Below, in pieces: positions 10,797 to 17,232 of a stretch of DNA of 17,232 bases. The DNA comes from Candidatus Omnitrophota bacterium. GTDB taxonomy: Bacteria > Omnitrophota > Gorgyraeia > 1-14-0-20-64-10 > JACQQZ01. Position numbers and translations under genes: made by a program. Under the pieces are notes generated by a model. That model had not been told where the DNA came from and ran no database searches. It saw only the letters and a list, made by a program, of their open reading frames with translations. The number at the start of each line of letters is the position of its first letter. Position 1 is the stretch's first letter. The stretch covers positions 1-17,232 of the forward strand of contig JACQQZ010000064.1 in the NCBI GenBank assembly GCA_016206755.1, in the 5' to 3' direction.

Positions 10797-10826
10797 AGTC
10801 TACCGGAGCTCCAAGGGGAGCGTCAA
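10797..10826 (-). promoter_or_regulatory. Possible promoter of the exported-protein gene
   Basis: On the minus strand TTGACG (10826-10821) is followed after 18 bp by TAGACT (10802-10797). The -10 ends seven bases before the GTG start at 10789, so transcription would begin at or next to the start codon. No Shine-Dalgarno sequence is present at a useful distance, consistent with a leaderless message. This rests on weak hexamers only. Confidence 0.35.
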
Positions 10827-10856
10827 GTCCGAAAAACAGAATTAGCTTTTTACTAA

Positions 10857-10871
10857 CCTACCGCAGGCAGG
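10857..10871. repeat. Short dispersed repeat CCTACC-GCAGGCAGG, copy 1
   Basis: This copy differs by one missing G from the copy at the 3' end of tldD. It lies in the gap between the exported-protein gene and the PIN remnant. A 10-bp direct repeat, GCTTTTTACT (10845-10854 and 10880-10889), brackets it. Confidence 0.5.
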
Positions 10872-10884
10872 TGAATGCTGCTTT

Positions 10885-11036
10885 TTACTTGCCCAGCCCA
10901 AGGGCGCTGAGAAATTCCGCGGGTGAACCGATGCGAATCCCCCGGATTTTTTTAAGGCCGGCAAATGGCGATCCCCGCTGACGATCCAATCCGCTCGGCC
11001 GGCGGCTGCGCAGGCAAAAAATTTATGATCTGCGCA
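10885..11036 (-). pseudogene. C-terminal remnant of a PIN-domain toxin gene
   Basis: A short minus-strand frame, too short to be called as a gene, encodes DHKFFACAAAGRADWIVSGD followed by RHLPALKKIRGIRI and then SPAEFLSALGLGK and a stop. This is the C-terminal third of a PIN-domain toxin of the COG1569 type: the D-x-K-(F/I)-x-x-C-A start, the IVSGDRHL active-site stretch and the (T/S)PAEFL end are all characteristic. The N-terminal two thirds are missing. Upstream the frame hits a stop within a few codons and runs into the 3' end of the ATP-grasp gene. It has no start codon and no antitoxin partner, so it is a decayed fragment left by a deletion or rearrangement. Confidence 0.8.
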
Positions 11037-12426
11037 TCACGGCGATGAGGCCGCCGCCGCGGGAGACGTTCACCACGTCGGACGCGGAGCACCGGCCGAG
11101 GATGGCCAGGCCGGCGGAAGTCGCCGCAAAACCGGTGACGGCGTAGAGATTCTCAAGCGTCACCCGCCCTTTCGCGTCAATAACCGGGAACGGCTCCGAA
11201 TGGACGCGCGCCCTGCGCTGAATCACGGAGGTCCCCGGTTTCTGAAGCGCTTTTTCCAACGCCCTCTCCCATTCTCGCTGAGTGACAACATTCCCAAAAG
11301 CCACTCCGATGCCGCCGTATTCGCGGTTGGGCTTGAGGGTAAGCGTGTTTTTGTTTTTTCGAACGTACGCGGCCAGATCAACAGTTCGGCCGGATGGATC
11401 GGTCGTCGAGCGCTCCCAGATCAGCCGCGTCCAAAGAACATGCTTGGCAAAAAGCGCGCGCTCTTGCGCCGTGAAATAACGGGAGAAAATAGGATTGGTA
11501 AAGAGCTCCCAAGCGCTTTTATGGTCAAATTCGCCTGCGATGGAAGAAACCACTTGGTTGCGCCGGAACGCCTCCCGCACGACCTCCAACGAAACCCCCT
11601 CCCGCTCCATTTCCAAAAATTCAGTGATTTCCGTGTCGCGGTAAAAAACATCGATCGGCGTGTTTTTGGCGTAGATCTCGCCATTTTTAAGGCGCAGGTG
11701 CCGGGGATCGGCCGCCAAAGAATGAACGCCCTTTGACTTAAAATATTCCGCCACATGCCCGAATTCGGCCGTGCCGCTTTTTTCGGATTGGTCTTCCAAG
11801 AAACCGACGTTGAGCCGGCGGCGGCCGATGGCGCGCGCATGCCCTCTGAGCGCACCCAGCAAAAGATCGCGGATGTCCGGCATCGGACGCAGACGAAGTT
11901 GCGGATCGGCATCCTGCAACCAGCGGGCGACCAAGTCGCGCACCGTGCGATAGGTCGCCGGAATGTAATGAATGCCGCCAATGCCGACGGAATTCGGCTC
12001 CACGAACCAAAAATCATCCTGCCAGCTCGCCGGTCCGAAAGTGGCCGTGCAATCGAGCCGGTCAAAAACAGTCTGTGGCGTTTGATGCGCTCCGCCGACG
12101 ACATGCCAGATCCAGGCATCCTCTTCCGGCTCCAGCGGAACCACTTGCCGAACGCGCGGATTGGCTTCGTAGAGAGGCAGGACTTTTGCGAGCGCCCCTT
12201 TTAAAACCATGCAGGCGCGGTGAAAGAATCGAATCTGTTCGCCGGAGACCAGCCAGGGCCGAAGCTGCACGCCGATGACGCGCGGCGAGCCATCCTCTTC
12301 ATACATGACCATCTGATGGCGCATCGAAACAGGACGGATTTGCTTGCGCAACGCGCGGGCTTGGGCGGCAGGCAGCCGGAGCAGCGTCTGGTTGGCGGCC
12401 CTCAACCTCTGGGCGGGGTTCTTCAT
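11023..12426 (-). CDS. Circularly permuted ATP-grasp family protein
   Basis: A 467-residue protein resembling circularly permuted ATP-grasp ligases (the group with glutathionylspermidine-synthase-like and uncharacterised peptide-ligase-like members). Recognised elements are FVEPNSVGIGGIHY (141-154) with the Glu/Asn metal-ligand pair, FYRDTEITEFL (261-271), LKPNREYGGIGVAFG (364-378) with the ATP-binding Lys365 and glycine loop, VIQRRARVHSEPFP (401-414), and a closing DVVNVSRGGGLIAV (450-463). Such enzymes normally join a carboxylate to an amine using ATP; the substrate here is unknown. The gene is divergent from tldD-tldE, with 141 bp between them. Its 3' end overlaps the PIN remnant by 14 bp, so the last residues (MRRS) may have been altered at the junction. 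The ATG at 12426 has no Shine-Dalgarno sequence but a strong extended -10 close by. Confidence 0.75.
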   Translation of the reverse strand: MKNPAQRLRAANQTLLRLPAAQARALRKQIRPVSMRHQMVMYEEDGSPRVIGVQLRPWLVSGEQIRFFHRACMVLKGALAKVLPLYEANPRVRQVVPLEPEEDAWIWHVVGGAHQTPQTVFDRLDCTATFGPASWQDDFWFVEPNSVGIGGIHYIPATYRTVRDLVARWLQDADPQLRLRPMPDIRDLLLGALRGHARAIGRRRLNVGFLEDQSEKSGTAEFGHVAEYFKSKGVHSLAADPRHLRLKNGEIYAKNTPIDVFYRDTEITEFLEMEREGVSLEVVREAFRRNQVVSSIAGEFDHKSAWELFTNPIFSRYFTAQERALFAKHVLWTRLIWERSTTDPSGRTVDLAAYVRKNKNTLTLKPNREYGGIGVAFGNVVTQREWERALEKALQKPGTSVIQRRARVHSEPFPVIDAKGRVTLENLYAVTGFAATSAGLAILGRCSASDVVNVSRGGGLIAVMRRS

Positions 12427-12435
12427 CAGGGTTTC

Positions 12436-12444
12436 AGTATAACA
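12436..12444 (-). promoter_or_regulatory. Extended -10 promoter of the ATP-grasp gene
   Basis: TGTTATACT on the minus strand is an extended -10 (TGnTATACT). It ends nine bases before the ATG at 12426, so the transcript would start close to the start codon, giving a very short or absent leader. There is no good -35, as is usual for extended -10 promoters. Confidence 0.5.
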
Positions 12445-12467
12445 AACCCAAACAGATGCCGCTAGGG

Positions 12468-12479
12468 AGCGGTACCGCT
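12468..12479. repeat. Palindrome AGCGGTACCGCT in the divergent intergenic region
   Basis: A perfect 12-bp palindrome in the 141-bp gap between the ATP-grasp gene and tldD. The same 12 bases occur at the start of bioF (6505-6516), and a one-mismatch version lies at 17009-17020 between sucC and sucD. It may be an operator for the divergent pair or a dispersed short repeat. Nearby is a short GGGGTTACCCC hairpin (12497-12507). The rest of the gap shows only the two promoters. Confidence 0.4.
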
Positions 12480-12532
12480 GTACGAGCAGTGTCGAGGGGT
12501 TACCCCGAGTTGGCAGCGCTTATCAACGCGGC

Positions 12533-12561
12533 TTGACAGAGCCGGTGCGGTTGCGTAGGGT
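12533..12561 (+). promoter_or_regulatory. Probable promoter of tldD-tldE
   Basis: A consensus TTGACA (12533-12538) is followed after 17 bp by TAGGGT (12556-12561), a weak -10 that ends six bases before the tldD ATG. AGGA precedes the ATG closely. The transcript would have almost no leader. The -35 is convincing; the -10 is not. Confidence 0.45.
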
Positions 12562-12567
12562 AGGATT

Positions 12568-14052
12568 ATGGAACAGAGATTGCGTGAGAAATCTCTCCTC
12601 AACGAGGCGGCATCCGCCCTCAAACGCTCCAAGGCCGACTACGGCGACGTTCGCTGGGTCAATGAAACCCACGAGATGCTTGTGGTTCAAAACGGCGCCG
12701 TCGGCCACATCGGCACCGCCGTCAGCGTAGGATGCGCAGTGCGCGCGCTCGTCGGCGGGGCATGGGGATTTTCCTCCTCCAGCCGGATGACAAAGGAAGG
12801 CCTGAAATCCACCGCGGCCCAGGCGGTGGCCATGGCCAAGGCCTGCGCGCAGGTCAATGGCGAGCGCGTGGCCTTCCCTGCCTCGGCTCCCCAGCGCGGC
12901 AGCTATCGAACGCCTGTCCAGGTGGACCCATTTTCCGTCGGTATTGACAGGAAATTGGACTACCTCTTCTGGGCCAACCGGGAATTGCGGGACCATCCCA
13001 ACATCAAAACAGCGACGACCGCTCTGGAATTTTTCAAAACTGAAAAATTATTCGTCTCCACAGAGGGGTCGCAGATCCATCAAGAAATCATCGAGAGCGG
13101 CGCCTCGATGGAGGCCATTGCGGAGATGGACGACGAAGTCCAGCAACGCAGCTATCCGGCCGGAAACGGCGCCTGCCTCGCGCAAGCCGGTTACGAATAC
13201 GTCAAGGCGCTGGACTTGGTGGGGCAAGCATCGCGCGTCCGTCAAGAAGCGGTCGTCCTTCTGCGCGCGCGGGAATGTCCCTCGGCAATCACAACCGTCA
13301 TTCTCATGCCGGATCAAATGGCCCTTCAGCTCCATGAGTCCTGCGGGCACCCCGTCGAGTTGGACCGCGTGCTGGGACAGGAATTGAGTTTTGCCGGAGG
13401 CAGCTTTTTGGATCCTGAAAAATCAGGCAAATTCCGGTACGGTTCCAAGCGGATGAACGTCACCGCCGACGCCCAATGCGCGCAAGGCGTCGGGACATTC
13501 GGGTACGACGACGAGGGGGTGCCGGCGCAGACGACGCCGATCGTGCGCGAAGGAATTTTCCTGGGTTATTTGAGCTCCCGCGAATCGGCCGCGCGCATCC
13601 GGCAAAACTCCTCCGGGGCGATGCGGGCCGACGGCTGGAACGCGATGCCGCTGATCCGCATGACGAATGTGAATTTGGAGCCGGGCGAGGGCAGCTTAAA
13701 AGACCTCATCGCAGACACGCGCAACGGCATTCTCATGGCCACCAACAAAAGCTGGTCAATCGATGATCTGCGGCTCAATTTCCAGTTTGGGACGGAAATC
13801 GCCTGGGAAATTAAAAAAGGCCGGTTGGGACAGCCGTTTAAAAATCCGGTCTACACCGGCATCACGCCGAAATTCTGGGGAAACTTAAGCGGCGTGGCAG
13901 GACCAAAAGAGTGGACGCTCTACGGCGTCCACAACTGCGGCAAGGGCGAGCCGGTCCAAACGATGCACACCGGACACGGCTCCTCCCCCGCCCGCTTTGA
14001 AAAGGTCCAGGTCGGCCGCCTTGCCTACCGGCAGGCAGGAGGCCGCCGGTGA
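12568..14052 (+). CDS. tldD: TldD-type metalloprotease subunit
   Basis: A 494-residue member of the TldD/PmbA family. The zinc-binding HExxxH motif is HESCGH at 256-261, and the conserved Cys457 in NCGKGEP supplies the further ligand, so this is the catalytic subunit. In E. coli TldD and TldE form a heterodimer that degrades unfolded or small peptides and is needed for microcin B17 maturation and CcdA turnover. The ATG at 12568 follows AGGA. The last nine residues (AYRQAGGRR) are encoded by a short repeat, CCTACCGGCAGGCAGG, and lie beyond the normal family end at about VQVGR. This suggests the repeat has lengthened the protein slightly. The gene overlaps tldE by 4 nt. Confidence 0.92.
   Translation: MEQRLREKSLLNEAASALKRSKADYGDVRWVNETHEMLVVQNGAVGHIGTAVSVGCAVRALVGGAWGFSSSSRMTKEGLKSTAAQAVAMAKACAQVNGERVAFPASAPQRGSYRTPVQVDPFSVGIDRKLDYLFWANRELRDHPNIKTATTALEFFKTEKLFVSTEGSQIHQEIIESGASMEAIAEMDDEVQQRSYPAGNGACLAQAGYEYVKALDLVGQASRVRQEAVVLLRARECPSAITTVILMPDQMALQLHESCGHPVELDRVLGQELSFAGGSFLDPEKSGKFRYGSKRMNVTADAQCAQGVGTFGYDDEGVPAQTTPIVREGIFLGYLSSRESAARIRQNSSGAMRADGWNAMPLIRMTNVNLEPGEGSLKDLIADTRNGILMATNKSWSIDDLRLNFQFGTEIAWEIKKGRLGQPFKNPVYTGITPKFWGNLSGVAGPKEWTLYGVHNCGKGEPVQTMHTGHGSSPARFEKVQVGRLAYRQAGGRR
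14024..14039. repeat. Short dispersed repeat CCTACCGGCAGGCAGG, copy 2, inside tldD
   Basis: The 16-bp repeat is read through as part of the tldD C-terminus. A second copy with one base missing lies at 10857-10871. The GGCAGGCAGG part gives the encoded tail RQAGG. Confidence 0.5.
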
Positions 14053-15395
14053 GCTCTCGGCGGTTGCTTGAGCTGCTTGAGCGGGCCGTGCGCCGCTCGC
14101 CGGCTGATCAGACGCTCATGGCCTGTGAGCGCGGCATACGGACGACGCTGCGCTTTTCCCACCAGCGCATCCATCAGAACTTCCATTCGGAAAATATCGA
14201 TGTCTGGATCAAAGTCATCTGCAACGGCTGCGTCGGCGTTGCCACCACCAACTCCCTGGATGCGGCGGCTTTGCGCAAAGCCACCGAGGCGGCCATCGCC
14301 ACGGCAAAGACCGGACGCAGAAAACGCGGGAATCTCCTTCCTGACCCAGGCAAAAAAACGCCCGCGCGGTTAACCACCTACATTCCCAAAACAGCGCGGC
14401 AAGACGTCGGCGACACAACCCGGGCCATCGCCAAAGCTTGGCAGCGGGCGGAGCGTTTGAAATACAATTTGGCCGGTTCTTTTCATTCGGGTCACGACGA
14501 GCTGGCAGTGGCCGGCTCCAATGGAATTGCCCGTTATCAGCCGTTTACGACGGCCGGCATCAAAGTCATCGCGGCGGCAGGAAAAGCTTCCGGTTACAGC
14601 GCCTCAGTCCATCGCGACATCGGTCGGATTGACATTCAAGAAACAACCGGCCGCGCCCTGGCGCTGGCGGAGCAAAATCGCCGCCCTCGGGACGTTCCGG
14701 TCGGGGTCTACGACTGCATCCTCGAACCGGAAGCCGTGGCGGAACTTCTGGAATGGCTCGGGTACATCGGACTGGGAGCCAAATCGCTGTATGAAAAAAC
14801 AAGCTTTCTGAGCGGGCGCGCCGGCGACCGGATCATGGGGAACAACATCACCCTCAGCGACGACGCTGGGCACCCGGAAGGTTTGCAGGTTCCGTTCGAC
14901 TACGAAGGCGTTGCGAAACAACGCGTGGTTCTCATTGAGCGCGGCGCAGCGCTTGGCGTCGTCTACGACACGACGTACGGAAAAATTTATCGCCGTGAGT
15001 CCACCGGTCACGGCGCGCCTTACGACGACACCGAAGGCCCGCTGCCGATGCATCTGACTTTGGCCGCAGGAAGCGCGCCCCGTTCGCAAATGGAGCGGCT
15101 GCTGGGGAACGGGCTGGTGGTGACGCGATTCCATTACGTCAACGGCCTCTTGGGAACGCGCCAAGCGCTGATGACAGGATTGACGCGGGACGGAACATTT
15201 CTCGTAAAAAAAGGGAGAAGGGCCGGTTCCGTCAAGAATCTTCGTTTTACGGAATCGATCCTGGAAGCGTTTTCCCGGGTGGCTGAAATTTCAAAGGAGA
15301 GGCGTCTGGTGGCGGATCCAACTTCCGGTTTACAGTCTTGCCTTGCCCCGGCTCTCCTCATTCGAGGAGTTCATTTCACCGGAAAAACCCAATAA
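14049..15395 (+). CDS. tldE: TldE/PmbA-type protease subunit
   Basis: A 448-residue TldD/PmbA family protein without an HExxxH motif, as expected for the non-catalytic TldE partner. Family features are DVWIKVICNGCVGVATTNSL in the first third, SNGIARYQPFTTAGIKVIAA in the middle, and a C-terminal glycine-rich region (YVNGLLGTRQALMTGLTRDG). The start is a GTG inside a GTGA overlap with tldD, which points to coupled translation and equal amounts of the two subunits. In the E. coli heterodimer TldE lines the enclosed cavity while TldD cuts the peptide. The stop codon lies within the left direct repeat of the element at 15392. Confidence 0.9.
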   Translation: MSSRRLLELLERAVRRSPADQTLMACERGIRTTLRFSHQRIHQNFHSENIDVWIKVICNGCVGVATTNSLDAAALRKATEAAIATAKTGRRKRGNLLPDPGKKTPARLTTYIPKTARQDVGDTTRAIAKAWQRAERLKYNLAGSFHSGHDELAVAGSNGIARYQPFTTAGIKVIAAAGKASGYSASVHRDIGRIDIQETTGRALALAEQNRRPRDVPVGVYDCILEPEAVAELLEWLGYIGLGAKSLYEKTSFLSGRAGDRIMGNNITLSDDAGHPEGLQVPFDYEGVAKQRVVLIERGAALGVVYDTTYGKIYRRESTGHGAPYDDTEGPLPMHLTLAAGSAPRSQMERLLGNGLVVTRFHYVNGLLGTRQALMTGLTRDGTFLVKKGRRAGSVKNLRFTESILEAFSRVAEISKERRLVADPTSGLQSCLAPALLIRGVHFTGKTQ

Positions 15396-15499
15396 CGGTC
15401 TGCTGAAAAACCCCATTTGGACAGGATGCTCAAAAAGGCGCCGGATGCAAGGCGCGCGCAACGAAGCAGATGACCCTTTTTCAGCATCCTGATAACGGT
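15392..15499. mobile_element. MITE-like inverted-repeat element flanked by an 8-bp direct repeat
   Basis: The gap between the convergent genes holds ATAACGGT at 15392-15399 and again at 15492-15499, exactly 100 bp apart. Between them are nested inverted repeats. Outer: TGCTGAAAAA (15401-15410) with TTTTTCAGCA (15477-15486). Inner: CAGGATGCTCAAAAAGG (15422-15438) with CCTTTTTCAGCATCCTG (15475-15491), one mismatch in 17. The two left arms compete for the same right arm. No protein is encoded. The structure fits a short non-autonomous element that left a target duplication, the left copy of which contains the tldE stop. It could also work as a bidirectional terminator for tldE and the receiver gene. 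The remaining bases to 15520 show nothing. Confidence 0.65.
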
Positions 15500-15520
15500 G
15501 TTTTGCGCCGGTCGTGGCAA

Positions 15521-16039
15521 CTACGGAGAGGTCGGCTCGCCTTTCCCGCCGGGGCGGCGGAGATCTTTGATTTCCTGCTTGAGCTCTAAAATCCGGTCCT
15601 CTCGATCCATCATAATTTTATTCAGGCGCTCCAGCTCTTCTTTCTGAGCCCTGAGCGTTTCTTCCATTTTCTTCCGTTCGACCGCATAACGGATTGCCCT
15701 GGGGAAATTTTCCGCGGAGATCCTGCTTTTCACAATATAATCCTGCGCCCCTTGCCGGACCGCCGTCAGCCCGATCTCTTCATCATCCAATCCGGTGAGG
15801 ATGACGATCGGCACCGCCGGCGCCGACTGCTGGATTGAAGAAAGGGTGTCCAGCCCCTGACTGTCCGGCAGCATCAGATCCAAGATCACCAGATCGATTC
15901 CCCCGAGCGCCAGGCGCTCCCGGCCCGCGCTCACCTGACTGACCGTCTCCAACTCGATCTCCGTCGTATCGGCTTTTATCAAAATACGGCGCAAAAGCTT
16001 GACGTCTTCCGGATCATCTTCGACAAGCAGCACTTTCAT
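15521..16039 (-). CDS. Stand-alone receiver-domain protein with C-terminal coiled coil
   Basis: A 172-residue protein. Residues 1 to about 120 are a response-regulator receiver domain: acidic pocket Asp8-Asp9, phospho-acceptor Asp54 (VILDLMLPDS), Thr82 and Lys104. Residues about 120-160 are a heptad-rich charged helix (KKMEETLRAQKEELERLNK), probably a coiled coil, followed by a short polar tail. There is no DNA-binding or enzymatic output domain, so it may pass its signal by protein contact, or be the receiver part of a phosphorelay whose kinase lies elsewhere. The ATG follows GGAG at eight bases. It starts 36 bp after sucD on the same strand and may share its transcript. Confidence 0.88.
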   Translation of the reverse strand: MKVLLVEDDPEDVKLLRRILIKADTTEIELETVSQVSAGRERLALGGIDLVILDLMLPDSQGLDTLSSIQQSAPAVPIVILTGLDDEEIGLTAVRQGAQDYIVKSRISAENFPRAIRYAVERKKMEETLRAQKEELERLNKIMMDREDRILELKQEIKDLRRPGGKGEPTSP

Positions 16040-16075
16040 GGCGGATTCTCCAGGAGGATCTTTCCCGTTTATCCA

Positions 16076-16981
16076 TTATCCACGGACGGAAATTTCGCGC
16101 AAGACTTTTGCCATCGTCTCGCCCAAAACAGCCGGCGAGCGGGCAATCGTCGCCCCGGCTTCTTGAAGCGCGGCAAATTTCGAGGCGCACGTCCCTTGTC
16201 CGCCGGTAATGACCGCCCCCGCATGACCCATGCGTTTCTCGGGGGGCGCCGTCTGTCCGGCCACAAAAGCGACGACGGGCTTTGTGACGTGCCCTTTGAT
16301 GTACTGCGCGGCTTCTTCCTCAGCCGTGCCGCCGATTTCACCGATCAGGACAATGCCTTCCGTCTGAGGATCGTTCTGGAAAAGCTCCAAGAGATCCACG
16401 AAAGTCGAACCGATGACCGGGTCTCCGCCGATCCCGATACAGGTGGACTGCCCCAAATTGCGCTGCGACAATTGCCACACGGCTTCGTAGGTGAGCGTGC
16501 CGCTTCTGGAAATAACGCCGATGGAGCCCGGTCTGTGGATGTATCCCGGCATAATGCCGATTTTGCAGGCGCCCGGCGTGATGATCCCCGGGCAGTTCGG
16601 GCCGATGATTCTGATGGGGGCAGTCCCCTGCGGGGATAGTGCCCGCATCGCCTGCTTGACCTTGATCATGTCGAGGGCCGGAATGCCTTCGGTGATGGCC
16701 ACCACCAAACGAATTCCGGCGTCGGCGGCTTCGAGCATGGCGTCCGCCGCGGCGAAAGCCGGGACAAAAATGGCCGAGGCATCGGCTCCGGCTTTTTGGA
16801 CCGCTTCGGAAACCGTATTAAAAACAGGAATGCCGTCCCAGAGCGTCCCCCCTTTGCCCGGAGTCACGCCGGCGGCCACTTGAGTGCCGTACTCTTTCAT
16901 CTGGGCGGCGTGGAACGCGCCGGCCTTTCCGGTAATCCCCTGCACCACCACGCGGGTGTTTTTATCGATGAGGATGCTCAC
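16076..16981 (-). CDS. sucD: Succinyl-CoA ligase (ADP-forming) alpha subunit
   Basis: A 301-residue alpha subunit of succinyl-CoA synthetase, which makes ATP or GTP from succinyl-CoA in the TCA cycle. Visible elements are the CoA-binding Rossmann motif [11 protein letters not shown] (14-24), [20 protein letters not shown] (127-146), [10 protein letters not shown] (185-194), and the phosphorylated histidine His253 in [10 protein letters not shown]. The start is GTG with AGGTGA just upstream. The length is slightly above the 289 of E. coli. It follows sucC on the same strand after 45 bp, and that gap contains a 14-codon reading frame (16986-17030). Confidence 0.96.
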   Translation of the reverse strand: MSILIDKNTRVVVQGITGKAGAFHAAQMKEYGTQVAAGVTPGKGGTLWDGIPVFNTVSEAVQKAGADASAIFVPAFAAADAMLEAADAGIRLVVAITEGIPALDMIKVKQAMRALSPQGTAPIRIIGPNCPGIITPGACKIGIMPGYIHRPGSIGVISRSGTLTYEAVWQLSQRNLGQSTCIGIGGDPVIGSTFVDLLELFQNDPQTEGIVLIGEIGGTAEEEAAQYIKGHVTKPVVAFVAGQTAPPEKRMGHAGAVITGGQGTCASKFAALQEAGATIARSPAVLGETMAKVLREISVRG

Positions 16982-16985
16982 CCCA

Positions 16986-17030
16986 TCACCTGCTTTCGGC
17001 CTCGAATGCCGGTACCGCTTTATTGCTCAT
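16986..17030 (-). CDS. Possible 14-codon linking ORF between sucC and sucD
   Basis: A tiny frame encodes [14 protein letters not shown]. Its ATG overlaps the sucC stop (ATGA), and its TGA falls inside AGGTGA, four bases before the sucD GTG. It could carry ribosomes from sucC to sucD by re-initiation. Its first 20 bases equal the first 20 of bioF with one mismatch (ATGA[A/G]CAATAAAGCGGTACC). It may be chance or a shared repeat; there is no evidence for a functional peptide. Confidence 0.25.
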   Translation of the reverse strand: MSNKAVPAFEAESR

Positions 17031-17232
17031 GACTTCACCGCCTGAACGATCTTCTCGGCCGCCTCATTCATCGTGGCAGCCGAAACAACGGGCAATTTTG
17101 AATCGGCTAAAAGTTTTCTTGCCTCTTGAACGCGCGTTCCTTCCAAGCGCACCACCATCGGGACTTTCGGCTTGACGGTCTTGACCGCATCGATGATGCC
17201 TTGCGCGATCAGATCGCATTTCATGATGCCGC
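17027..17232 (-). CDS. sucC: Succinyl-CoA ligase beta subunit, C-terminal end (cut by window edge)
   Basis: The last 67 residues, beginning GIMKCDLIAQGIIDAVK, are the end of the nucleotide-specific beta subunit of succinyl-CoA synthetase. The (F)GGI-xxCD-x-(I/V)A-x-GI(I/V) stretch and VVRLEGT are strongly conserved in the CoA-ligase domain. It directly precedes sucD, the normal sucC-sucD order. The N-terminal ATP-grasp part lies outside the window. Confidence 0.95.
   Translation of the reverse strand, partial: GIMKCDLIAQGIIDAVKTVKPKVPMVVRLEGTRVQEARKLLADSKLPVVSAATMNEAAEKIVQAVKS

Noticed and set aside
10845..10889. A 10-bp direct repeat (GCTTTTTACT) as target duplication of an insertion
   Set aside because: The 25 bp between the copies hold only the short repeat and no inverted ends; a T-rich 10-mer is weak evidence.
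11200..11736. A 178-codon plus-strand frame opposite the ATP-grasp gene
   Set aside because: Antisense shadow of a well-supported gene, with no motif.
12497..12507. GGGGTTACCCC hairpin as a terminator or operator
   Set aside because: Only a four-base stem, no T-run, and it lies between divergent genes, where a terminator is not expected.
14604..15164. A 186-codon minus-strand frame opposite tldE
   Set aside because: Antisense shadow; tldE is clearly coding on the other strand.
16163..16639. A 158-codon plus-strand frame opposite sucD
   Set aside because: Antisense shadow of a highly conserved gene.

Overview
The window looks like the chromosome of an uncultivated, GC-rich, probably Gram-negative bacterium. 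No rRNA or other taxonomic marker is present, so the assignment is inference. The best hint is an 808-residue exported protein built from duplicated modules joined by AGxEE-type linkers. That style is familiar to me from Omnitrophota-like genomes; a related candidate lineage is possible. All genes are on the minus strand except the tldD-tldE pair.

Layout, left to right. (1) 1-374: a VapB/VapC toxin-antitoxin pair, with the toxin cut by the window edge. (2) 453-8358: one long, tightly packed minus-strand run. In transcription order it holds a BirA-type operator, bioB, a FabG-like short-chain dehydrogenase, bioF, a bioD-bioA fusion, a small retropepsin-like aspartic protease, a UbiE/MenG methyltransferase and a UbiD-family decarboxylase. 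A 158-bp inverted-repeat element lies between the last two. The biotin genes are joined by 1-18 nt spacings or ATGA/TAATG overlaps. No bioC or bioH is present, and the dehydrogenase sits where a pimelate-forming gene might be expected. (3) 8363-10789: the large exported modular protein. (4) 10885-11036: the C-terminal stub of a PIN-domain toxin gene. (5) 11023-12426: a circularly permuted ATP-grasp protein, divergent from (6) 12568-15395: tldD-tldE, a two-subunit metalloprotease. (7) 15392-15499: a short MITE-like inverted-repeat element flanked by an 8-bp direct repeat, between convergent genes. (8) 15521-17232: a stand-alone receiver-domain protein, sucD, and the 3' end of sucC.

How the genes work together: bioF, bioDA and bioB cover the last four steps of biotin synthesis. 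The perfect 12-bp-arm palindrome upstream of bioB indicates repression by a DNA-binding biotin protein ligase (BirA). UbiD and UbiE are steps of respiratory quinone synthesis, and sucCD is the TCA-cycle succinyl-CoA ligase. The points most worth a second look are the divergent dehydrogenase in the biotin operon, the bacterial BioD-BioA fusion, the modular exported protein, the ATP-grasp/TldDE neighbourhood, and the two inverted-repeat elements.
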